From assembly GCA_020051095.1 (NCBI GenBank), contig JAGVJN010000014.1, positions 92,511 through 156,510 of the forward strand: a DNA stretch of 64,000 bases, given 5' to 3'. This DNA is from Pseudomonadota bacterium. Lineage in GTDB: Bacteria > Pseudomonadota > Gammaproteobacteria > Legionellales > Legionellaceae. The notes under the pieces were generated by a model. It did not search any database and was not told the DNA's origin. It worked only from the letters and a program-made list of their open reading frames with translations. Made by a program: the position numbers and the translations under genes. Positions 1-9,825 of this stretch are shown in pieces; position 1 is the first letter of the stretch, and each line of letters begins with the position of its first letter.

Positions 1-641
1 CAATCATTGGCCGTGTTGGCTCTGGTAAATCGACCATCGCTAAACTTATTTTAAAACTGTATACCCCAACAGCAGGAAGCATTCTAATTGATGGCACAGA
101 CTATATCCAAATTAACCCTGCTGATTTACGCCAACAAATTGCATATGTTCCACAAGATGTTAGTTTATTTTATGGCACAATTCGTGACAATATCACCATT
201 GGATCGCCTTTTGTCGATGATAAAGAATTAATACGCGCCTGTAATATTGCAGGGATCGGCAGTTTTACCAATCAGCACCCCCAAGGGCTCGATAGACAAG
301 TGGGTGAAAAAGGCAGCGAATTATCGGGTGGGCAAAGGCAGGCAGTTGCGATTGCAAGAGCCTTGCTTAATGATCCCAAAATTATTGTGTTTGATGAGCC
401 AACAACCTCTATGGATGATAATAGTGAGCGGATTTTTAAGGCGCAACTAAAAACGTGTTTAACTAAAAATCATACGATGGTGATGATCACACACAAATAT
501 TCCATGCTTAGTCTTGTTGATCGCATCATTGTGGTCGATGATGGAAGGATCGTGGCTGACGGACCAAAAGATGCCGTCATATCCGCATTAAAATCAGGGA
601 TGGCCATAGCAAAAGGAGAGGAGTCCGATAAACATGATTGA
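1..641 (+). CDS. Type I secretion ABC transporter ATPase, C-terminal part (cut by window edge)
   Basis: The reading frame is open from base 3 to the stop at 641 and lacks its start. It encodes one ABC nucleotide-binding domain: Walker A GRVGSGKST at the very beginning, Q-loop YVPQDVSLF, signature LSGGQRQAVAIARAL, Walker B IIVFDEPT and a switch His in VMITHK. The style (IDGTDYIQINPADLRQQIAYV) is that of LapB/LssB/HlyB type I exporters, whose membrane domain would lie upstream of the window. Its end overlaps the next gene, a HlyD-family adaptor, by 8 bases, so the two are almost certainly co-translated parts of one exporter that moves an RTX-type or adhesin substrate across both membranes. The outer-membrane TolC-like partner and the substrate are not in the window. 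Family assignment is firm; the exact system (Lss-like) is an inference. Confidence 0.93.
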   Translation, partial: IIGRVGSGKSTIAKLILKLYTPTAGSILIDGTDYIQINPADLRQQIAYVPQDVSLFYGTIRDNITIGSPFVDDKELIRACNIAGIGSFTNQHPQGLDRQVGEKGSELSGGQRQAVAIARALLNDPKIIVFDEPTTSMDDNSERIFKAQLKTCLTKNHTMVMITHKYSMLSLVDRIIVVDDGRIVADGPKDAVISALKSGMAIAKGEESDKHD

Positions 642-1764
642 CATCAAGCCTCGAATTTTTAGCCATATTCTTCTTTGGGGAACACTTTCTTTTTTTGTGA
701 TTGCCTTAGTTTGGTCCAATTATGCGATATTAGATGAAGTAACAAAAGGCGAAGGCAAGGTCATTCCTTCAAGCCAAGTTCAGCTAATCCAACACTTAGA
801 AGGTGGTATTGTCGACGAACTCTATGTCCGTGAAGGGGAAGTTGTTGAAAAAGGACAAAAGTTAATGCAAATTGATAATACTATTTTCCGATCAAGTTTT
901 TCTGAGCTTAATCAGAAGATTGCCGCGTTGAAGCTTAAAGTGATGCGTCTGGAAGCAGAAGTCAATGATACCCCCTTTGATATTCCTAAAGAGTTAGAAC
1001 AAAATCATCCATCCTTATCAAAAGCTGAAAAAAAACTATATGAATCACGAAAATCTGAAATCACTCAATTAAAGCAAGCGATGGATCTAGCAGAACAAGA
1101 ACTTACCTTATCGCTCCCCCTGGTTAAAAGAGGGGCTGTTTCACAAGTGGAAATTCTACGATTGCAACGTACAGTCAATGAATTAAAGAGTAAATTATAT
1201 AAATTCCAATCCGATGCATTAGAACAACTCAACACTGTAAAAGCAGAGCTACTATCACAAAGTGAAAATTTACTCGATGAAGAAGATAGACTTACCCGCA
1301 CAACGATTCGCTCACCTGTTAAAGGGGTTATTAATAAAATTTACGTGACAACCATTGGCGGTGTCATAAAACCTGGCTCCGATATCATGGAGGTTGTACC
1401 GTTGGATGACACCTTGTTAATTGAAGCCAAAATTAAACCACAAGATATCGGTTTTATTCGCCCAGGACAAGATGTGACAGTCAAAATCACCGCTTTTGAT
1501 TATTCAATCTATGGTGGTTTAAAAGGGATTGTTGAACAAATCAGTGCTAACACAATCACAGAAAAGAAAGATGGTCGTGATGAAACATTTTACCTAATAC
1601 GTGTTCGAACCGATAGAAATTACCTCGGAACGGAAAATAAACCGCTCTATATTATACCTGGCATGCTGGCAACTGTTGATATACTTACTGGCGAGAAATC
1701 GGTATTGGATTACATCTTAAAGCCGATTTTAAAAGCAAAACACAATGCCTTAAGGGAACGATAA
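634..1764 (+). CDS. HlyD-family type I secretion membrane fusion protein
   Basis: 376 residues. The N terminus is a short cytoplasmic stretch, then a single membrane helix at about residues 11-30 (ILLWGTLSFFVIALVWSNYA). The family hallmark ILDEVTKGEGKVIPSSQVQ follows, then a half-lipoyl segment (LEGGIVDELYVREGEVVEKG), a long coiled coil (about 85-215) and the second lipoyl half with a beta-barrel domain. The C-terminal VLDYILKPILKAK is the usual ending of LapC/LssD-type adaptors, so the protein is complete although a little shorter than HlyD (478). It bridges the inner-membrane ABC exporter to a TolC-like channel. The ATG at 634 lies inside the end of the ATPase gene, and the AGGAGAGGAG just before it is a strong ribosome site. 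No gene follows closely on this strand, so the unit probably ends here. Confidence 0.93.
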   Translation: MIDIKPRIFSHILLWGTLSFFVIALVWSNYAILDEVTKGEGKVIPSSQVQLIQHLEGGIVDELYVREGEVVEKGQKLMQIDNTIFRSSFSELNQKIAALKLKVMRLEAEVNDTPFDIPKELEQNHPSLSKAEKKLYESRKSEITQLKQAMDLAEQELTLSLPLVKRGAVSQVEILRLQRTVNELKSKLYKFQSDALEQLNTVKAELLSQSENLLDEEDRLTRTTIRSPVKGVINKIYVTTIGGVIKPGSDIMEVVPLDDTLLIEAKIKPQDIGFIRPGQDVTVKITAFDYSIYGGLKGIVEQISANTITEKKDGRDETFYLIRVRTDRNYLGTENKPLYIIPGMLATVDILTGEKSVLDYILKPILKAKHNALRER

Positions 1765-1810
1765 TAATCCAAGAGTTATGTCCATCCTTTTTATATTGGA
1801 CAATTTTAAA

Positions 1811-1905
1811 AAAACCGTCGTTACGACCCAGAGCCTAGCGAAAGGGAAGCAATCCAGAGCCGATTTTTGTTTAGGGATCGAACTGGATTGCTTGGCAAAG
1901 CTCGC
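1811..1905. repeat. Imperfect palindromic intergenic repeat (AGCAATCCAG / CTGGATTGCT)
   Basis: Perfect 10-base inverted arms lie at 1848-1857 (AGCAATCCAG) and 1883-1892 (CTGGATTGCT), with weaker outer pairing between GAGCCTAGCGAAAG and CAAAGCTCGC. The 249-base gap 1765-2013 holds nothing else recognisable apart from the ribosome site AAGGAG before 2014. The arm sequence resembles dispersed GCGAAGCAATCCAG-type repeats that I recall from Legionella and related intracellular genera; whether it recurs in this genome cannot be judged from one window. A second, related element lies at 6138-6214. Confidence 0.6.
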
Positions 1906-2013
1906 AAAAAATGTCCTTTTAAGATAATGTTCGGTACAAAAGTCTATACTTAGTTTAAGTACCTTAACTGAATCGGCTACGATTTATCCACATTTTTTAA
2001 AAGGAGTATCAAA

Positions 2014-2418
2014 ATGTCATTCGAAGACTATTTAAGCAACAAGCTCAGCCGATTTTCTATGATTGAGTATGTTTTAGTGATGCTAGTGTATTTTACGATT
2101 ACGCTATTGATCGCCTCGTTCTATAAAGTATTACTGACCATTGGTTGGTGGTTTGATCTACTTTTGGTTATCTTATGTGCCTTTCCATTAGTTGTTCATT
2201 TAATATCACAGCCAGGAAATGGTATTGGTGAAAAAATTCAATCGTGCCTGAAAAATAACACCCCTGCACTGCAAATCCTGTTGTTTTTGACCATGTTTTT
2301 CTTTGCACTGATGTTAAGTGCTTTGTTTCCGATACTTACCCAAGGTAGCTGGTGGATTTACGTTGTCTTAATGATTGTATTGGCGATACAACCATTACGT
2401 ACGTCTTGGATTTGGTAA
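2014..2418 (+). CDS. Small integral membrane protein, unknown function
   Basis: 134 residues preceded by a good ribosome site (AAGGAGTATCAAAATG). Hydropathy by eye gives four membrane segments, at about residues 18-42, 46-66, 86-106 and 111-128. Between the second and third is a polar loop with basic residues (GIGEKIQSCLKNN). A short amphipathic N terminus (MSFEDYLSNKLSRFSM) precedes the first helix. I recognise no family motif. It stands alone, tail-to-tail with tadA, after a gap that carries a palindromic repeat, so context gives no functional clue. The coding quality is good and there is no internal anomaly, so the gene is real even if its role is unknown. Confidence 0.8.
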   Translation: MSFEDYLSNKLSRFSMIEYVLVMLVYFTITLLIASFYKVLLTIGWWFDLLLVILCAFPLVVHLISQPGNGIGEKIQSCLKNNTPALQILLFLTMFFFALMLSALFPILTQGSWWIYVVLMIVLAIQPLRTSWIW

Positions 2419-2445
2419 TTCAAGTAAAGGTATCGAGGCAAGCGT

Positions 2446-2891
2446 TTAGCGCTTACTATCAAAAAATTGTGTGAGCAAGCGTGAACTTTGGTCAGCGAGC
2501 AATCCTTCGTCCAAACATATCGCATGATTGGAAGCTAGGCCATTAACAATATTGACCACACTCCCACAAGCACCTGATTTAAAATCACGGCAAGAAAACA
2601 CTAACCGCTTTATGCGAGATTGTATCAAAGCACCAGCACACATAGGACAAGGTTCTAAAGTAACATAGAGCGTTGCATCCAATAGTCGATGGTTGTTGAT
2701 AGACAAACAGGCCTTTCTTAATGCAACTATTTCTGCATGGGCGGTGGGGTCAGAATGGCTTATTGTTTGATTATATCCTTCACCAATTATGCTGCCTGAT
2801 GCATCAACCATCACAGCGCCCACAGGAATTTCGCCAAGGCTCGCGGCTTCATTGGCCAAAGCTAAAGCGCGTTTCATATAGGTGATATCGT

Positions 2892-2895
<4 letters not shown>
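2446..2895 (-). CDS. tadA: tRNA-specific adenosine deaminase TadA
   Basis: About 149 residues. Deaminates adenosine to inosine at the wobble position 34 of tRNA-Arg(ACG). The zinc site is complete: HAE at residues 53-55 (His ligand and catalytic Glu) and PCPMC at 82-86 (two Cys ligands). GEIPVGAV near residue 21 is typical of TadA rather than of cytidine or guanine deaminases. The chosen ATG overlaps the guaA stop as ATGA, which suggests translational coupling; a GTG two codons upstream (2901) is also possible. Third gene of the guaB-guaA-tadA unit. A weak AAGCG/CGCTT hairpin overlaps its stop. Confidence 0.93.
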
Positions 2896-5974
<3,079 letters not shown>

Positions 5975-6073
5975 TTATCAACCCATTTTAACAAATTTTA
6001 GCAAATCTATCCATGTAAACCTTTTCAGAGGATGAAATAAACTCAATAAAAGACAAAAACTAATCTCTTATAC

Positions 6074-6099
6074 GTGCCCGAGCCCGAGCCCGTGCCCGG
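6074..6099. repeat. GC-rich hexamer tandem repeat (GWGCCC)4
   Basis: Four consecutive six-base units read GTGCCC, GAGCCC, GAGCCC, GTGCCC, followed by GG, inside an otherwise AT-rich gap between guaB and the 6370 gene. The same unit and period occur at 63934-63969. The strong base-composition contrast and the six-base period are directly visible; function is unknown. Confidence 0.7.
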
Positions 6100-6137
6100 T
6101 TTTAATATGCGCAGTACCGTAGTATCTTAGTCCACAT

Positions 6138-6214
6138 AGAGCGAAGCGCTGAGTGATCCTGACATTTTTTTGTTCAAGATAAAAATATCAGGATTCCGCA
6201 GAGCGAAGCGGAAT
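6138..6214. repeat. Palindromic intergenic repeat with duplicated AGAGCGAAGCG
   Basis: The 11-mer AGAGCGAAGCG occurs at 6138-6148 and again at 6200-6210. ATCCTGA (6156-6162) pairs with TCAGGAT (6188-6194). The right half also folds on itself: ATTCCGC (6193-6199) pairs with GCGGAAT (6208-6214) around an 8-base loop. It looks like a compound palindromic element related to the one at 1811-1905. It lies between divergent genes, so it is not an ordinary terminator for either. Confidence 0.6.
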
Positions 6215-6289
6215 GCGAGAACATTAAAGAGTACTCCATGACCCTTTTCAGCTATTTTTCTCATAAACAAAATAATAACGATGCTTTGG

Positions 6290-6319
6290 TTGCATTTTAT
6301 ATATAGTTAAGTCTATGAT
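6290..6319 (+). promoter_or_regulatory. Candidate sigma-70 promoter for the 6370 gene
   Basis: TTGCAT at 6290-6295 and TATGAT at 6314-6319 are separated by 18 bases, about 50 bases before the ATG at 6370. A ribosome site (GAGAAAGGA) follows at about 6353-6361. Assigned by eye only. Confidence 0.4.
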
Positions 6320-6369
6320 TGTTAAGGAACGATCCTTAATATATTTATTGTCGAGAAAGGACTCTAATA

Positions 6370-7818
6370 ATGGATGATATCAGTCAGTTTCGTGGTTACG
6401 CAGGGGAGGTAGTTCGTAACTTTTTGAAATTTAGCACCTTCCTAACTATCATTCCCCTAATCATCTTTTGGTTTGTTGTCTATTTAATGATGTACCTAAT
6501 GGGTAATAAACTGCCTGGATTGATTTATTTGCTAATCAACCTATTAACAGTATCATTTTTGCTTGCCCGCTTTACGATCCCTGCCTGTGCGGGTGAATTG
6601 GATGCCGGTTTTTTTTCGCCTCATATTCAAAAAGGTGATACGGGTTCATTTGTTTTGCGTTATTTAATTTACATGTTTGCGTGGATGATTCCTGTGTATC
6701 TTTTGGCAAAATATGTTCTAAAGGTCCATTCGGTTTTCTCCATGTTCTTTTTCGGACCAAGCAGCTTTGGTGCCTCATCTAGCTTCCATGGACTATTAGC
6801 ACTTGTCATCGTGTTGGCCATTGTTTTTGGGCCAACGATTAGTTGTATACTAGCAGCGATTACTTCCTCACTCGAAGAAGTATTTAGCCTTGAACCGATC
6901 ATTTGGTTATGGAGTGATCGACGTTATGATTTAGGCCCATACTATTCAGCTGCTTTTGGGGGCCTCATAGTCTTCTATGCCAAATACATCATTCCATTAT
7001 CGATCATCAATATCCTATTGTATAAGTCCTCATTTGAAGCAGGAATCACTTTCTCAACCTTCATTTCCATTTTACCGTTTTTAATTTCACCCATTATTAT
7101 TGGACGTTTAAGCGGTGCCTTTGTGTCTGGTGAGCAATCCATAGCCGATCCCATCGATACGCATGCATCCCCTCTATCACCAAGTCCAATCTCTCCAAAT
7201 AGCCCTAACGGAAATGGTAACGGCGCACAACCCACTAGTGAAACAGAATCCTGGGCGCAGTTAAAAGATAAATTCAATGAGTTATTACCACGACTTGAAA
7301 AAATGAGTGAGTCAGAATTGACTGAACAAGTCAAAATGTTTAATGCCTTCGACAGCAATAATGTCCATGTGCAACTGGCCCTAGCACATCTGTACTATCA
7401 TCAAAAACAATCAACCAAAGCCTTAAACCAAGCTAAAATTGCATTAAAGTCTAGCTTGCACAACGGCATGGGCTATGAATCAGTCGCGCTATTCCAGAAA
7501 TTTAAAGATAGTAAAGCGAAGTTAGATTTGGATAACCAGGCCTTAATCAGCCTGGGCGCTTTTCTTACCAATCAACACTATTTCACCGATGCTGCATGGT
7601 GCTATATGATTGCCATTGCTTCAGCGAAGTCGGATAATGATAAACTCGAATACCAAAAAAAATACATTGAAATGGCAGATAAAGCAAACCGTGCGAATGA
7701 GTCGAATCTGGCTTATCAGCTCTATCAGCTGTTTTTAAAACAATGCCCTGACTCAACGTTGGCGGACTTTGTGACTGATCAAGCAAATACCATTCAAGTA
7801 CGATTAAGTGACTCGTAA
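6370..7818 (+). CDS. Multi-spanning membrane protein with C-terminal TPR-like half, unknown function
   Basis: 482 residues in two clear halves. Residues 1 to about 260 are hydrophobic with roughly six or seven membrane segments (for example FLTIIPLIIFWFVVYLMMYL near 22-41). A Pro/Ser/Asn-rich linker follows (about 262-285, containing SPSPISPNSPNGNGNG). Residues 290-480 are soluble and helical, with repeated Ala/Leu/Tyr patterns such as VQLALAHLYYHQKQSTKALN and NLAYQLYQLFLKQCP, typical of TPR repeats. I recognise no named family. It lies upstream of the MoxR/DUF58/transglutaminase cassette, but a strong hairpin (7833-7860) separates them. A membrane-anchored TPR scaffold is the best guess. Confidence 0.8.
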   Translation: MDDISQFRGYAGEVVRNFLKFSTFLTIIPLIIFWFVVYLMMYLMGNKLPGLIYLLINLLTVSFLLARFTIPACAGELDAGFFSPHIQKGDTGSFVLRYLIYMFAWMIPVYLLAKYVLKVHSVFSMFFFGPSSFGASSSFHGLLALVIVLAIVFGPTISCILAAITSSLEEVFSLEPIIWLWSDRRYDLGPYYSAAFGGLIVFYAKYIIPLSIINILLYKSSFEAGITFSTFISILPFLISPIIIGRLSGAFVSGEQSIADPIDTHASPLSPSPISPNSPNGNGNGAQPTSETESWAQLKDKFNELLPRLEKMSESELTEQVKMFNAFDSNNVHVQLALAHLYYHQKQSTKALNQAKIALKSSLHNGMGYESVALFQKFKDSKAKLDLDNQALISLGAFLTNQHYFTDAAWCYMIAIASAKSDNDKLEYQKKYIEMADKANRANESNLAYQLYQLFLKQCPDSTLADFVTDQANTIQVRLSDS

Positions 7819-7832
7819 TCAATGAATCCTAT

Positions 7833-7860
7833 CGGCATTTACCGGTTGATGTAAATGCCG
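7833..7860 (+). terminator. Perfect 10-bp hairpin after the 6370 gene
   Basis: CGGCATTTAC (7833-7842) and GTAAATGCCG (7851-7860) form a perfect stem around an 8-base loop, 15 bases after the stop at 7818. Only a short pyrimidine run (TTCT) follows, so it may be a weak terminator or an attenuator upstream of moxR rather than a full stop. Confidence 0.55.
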
Positions 7861-7987
7861 TTCTCCGCCCCTCTAAATGAGCAACTTTCTCATCAACTTT
7901 GTCACATTCAGACCGACCGAATCAGTGGCAGATTATCCAATCAGGTCTAAACTTAATAATAAAGGAATAACAATAACTGGATTGATT

Positions 7988-8887
7988 ATGCTACAAGAAT
8001 TACAACAATCGCTGAATGACATCATTCTTGGTAAAAAGGAAGTCGTACGCCTAGCGGTCAGTTGTATGCTAGCGCACGGTCATCTACTGTTAGAAGATTT
8101 ACCCGGCATGGGTAAGACAACCTTAAGCCATGCACTAGCACAGCTGACCGGAATGGATTATTGTCGGATCCAATTCACCAGTGACCTATTGCCCGCTGAT
8201 TTAATCGGAATTTCCATTTTTAACAATCAGTCCAATACTTTCACTTTCCACAAAGGTCCATTATTTAATCAACTCATTCTCGCTGATGAAATTAACCGTG
8301 CTCCTCCCAAAACACAAAGCGCGCTGCTTGAAGCAATGGAGGAAAAACAAATATCAACAGACCAGGGGACATCCAAGCTTCCTTCCCCATTTTTTGTTAT
8401 TGCCACTCAAAATCCATCCTTCCACACAGGCACATATCCACTTCCTGAATCGCAACTCGATCGTTTTTTAATGTGTTTAGCATTGGGTTATCCTGATAGA
8501 GAAGCTGAAAGGAAGTTATTAAAAAAAATTGAAGATGGCCCTTTATTTCTAAAGGAAAAGCCAGTTATGGCTCCCAATGATCTTCTACAACTTCAACAGC
8601 AATGCCAGCAGATTAAAGTCAGCGAGGTTATTTTTGATTACATTCAAGCATTACTTGCTGCTTCACGACAACAAAACTGGTTTATTCATGGCTTAAGTCC
8701 TCGAGCAGGGAAAGGGTTAGTGAGGGCTTCTCAAGCCTATGCATTAACAGACGGAAGAGACTATGTTAAACCCGACGATGTCATTGCGGTTGCAGGCGCT
8801 GTTATCGATCATCGATTACAATTTTGCCAAGACGAAAGGAAATCACCTAGCCAATACTTATTACAACATGTCGAGGTACCCTTGTGA
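7988..8887 (+). CDS. MoxR-family AAA+ ATPase
   Basis: About 299 residues. AAA+ chaperone-type ATPase. Walker A is LPGMGKTTL (G40-K43 region), Walker B with sensor region is LILADEINRAPPKTQ near residue 97, sensor 1 is FFVIATQNP, and the lid domain ends near SPRAGKGLVRASQAYAL. An upstream in-frame extension to 7877 is open but lacks family similarity, and MLQELQQSLND sits at the usual distance before Walker A, so the ATG at 7988 was chosen. Its stop overlaps the GTG of the DUF58 gene by four bases. In this family MoxR acts with DUF58 and transglutaminase-like membrane proteins, probably in assembling or activating envelope or metal-dependent complexes. Confidence 0.92.
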   Translation: MLQELQQSLNDIILGKKEVVRLAVSCMLAHGHLLLEDLPGMGKTTLSHALAQLTGMDYCRIQFTSDLLPADLIGISIFNNQSNTFTFHKGPLFNQLILADEINRAPPKTQSALLEAMEEKQISTDQGTSKLPSPFFVIATQNPSFHTGTYPLPESQLDRFLMCLALGYPDREAERKLLKKIEDGPLFLKEKPVMAPNDLLQLQQQCQQIKVSEVIFDYIQALLAASRQQNWFIHGLSPRAGKGLVRASQAYALTDGRDYVKPDDVIAVAGAVIDHRLQFCQDERKSPSQYLLQHVEVPL

Positions 8888-9825
8888 AAAAGTATTTCCA
8901 AGACAAATGGCAACAATGGTTGACTCGTAAACACCCACCCATGCCCTTTGTCACCTTGAATCGACACGTCATTTATGTATTGCCCAGCAAATTCGGCAGT
9001 TTATTTTTTTTAGTGATAATCTCGTTATTCGTCGGATCCGTCAATTACCAACTTAGCGGTGGTTTTTTTCTGACATTTTTATTAGTGACCATTGTTATGC
9101 TAAGTGCTTGGATTGGACATCAAAACATCAACGGACTTCGCTTTATAGCCAAACCCGTCAAAGACTCCGCCACCCACCAACTATGCCAAATCCCCATTCA
9201 AATCAGCCATAAAAAATCTTCCTGCTTCTCCATAAATCTTATCATCAATGGACGCAACAAACGATGGGAAACGTTAGAGTCAGATCAGATAATCCATATG
9301 CCCTGTTCTTTCCTGGAACGTGGTTATCATCAAGTGCCGAGAATACGTGTTGAAACCCGGTTTCCATTTGGTTTATTTGTCATATGGTCTTATCTCACGT
9401 TTGATACCCATGTTTATGTGTATCCTAAGCCTAAAGCACCAGGATTTTGGCCAGAACCAGCGTATTCTGCCAATCAACAATCCATGAGCGACGGTGATGA
9501 AGAATTTTACACACTAAAACAAAGCGAAAACCCTTGGAAGCAACCATCTCGAATCAGCTGGACAACGGCTGCCAAAGGATATGGTTGGTATGAAAAGCAA
9601 TTTAGCATGCCGTTAAAAACGCTTTATTTTTTTTCAACACAACAAGTCAGCCGATTCCCCTTAGAAGAAGGGTTACGATTTATTAGTTTTTGGCTTATTG
9701 AAAGCGAAAAAAGAGGCTTTGACTATGTGTTCCAACGCCAGCCTTTTAATACTGCCAGCCATGGGCCGCATCACTTAACAAATCAACTTAGACAAGTAGC
9801 AATCTATGGAAAGGCTCAGCAATAA
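8884..9825 (+). CDS. DUF58-family membrane-anchored protein
   Basis: 313 residues starting at GTG that overlaps the moxR stop (GTGA). Two adjacent membrane helices occupy about residues 39-78 (SLFFLVIISLFVGSVNYQL and FFLTFLLVTIVMLSAWIG). The body carries the family pattern SRISWTTAAKGYGWYEKQF, the counterpart of the DUF58 IDW-x-A-x-R segment. Residues 100-170 form the beta-rich part with FLERGYHQVPRIRVETRFPFGLF, also typical. DUF58 proteins are usual partners of MoxR ATPases. The stop lies 20 bases inside the following transglutaminase gene, so moxR, DUF58 and tgpA-like genes form one coupled unit. Confidence 0.9.
   Translation: MKKYFQDKWQQWLTRKHPPMPFVTLNRHVIYVLPSKFGSLFFLVIISLFVGSVNYQLSGGFFLTFLLVTIVMLSAWIGHQNINGLRFIAKPVKDSATHQLCQIPIQISHKKSSCFSINLIINGRNKRWETLESDQIIHMPCSFLERGYHQVPRIRVETRFPFGLFVIWSYLTFDTHVYVYPKPKAPGFWPEPAYSANQQSMSDGDEEFYTLKQSENPWKQPSRISWTTAAKGYGWYEKQFSMPLKTLYFFSTQQVSRFPLEEGLRFISFWLIESEKRGFDYVFQRQPFNTASHGPHHLTNQLRQVAIYGKAQQ

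Noticed and set aside
2440..2454. AAGCG/CGCTT hairpin as terminator of guaB-guaA-tadA
   Set aside because: Only a five-base stem, overlapping the tadA stop region, with no T run on the minus strand.
7877..7987. 37-codon N-terminal extension of moxR
   Set aside because: The added residues match nothing in the MoxR family and the ATG at 7988 sits at the usual distance from Walker A.
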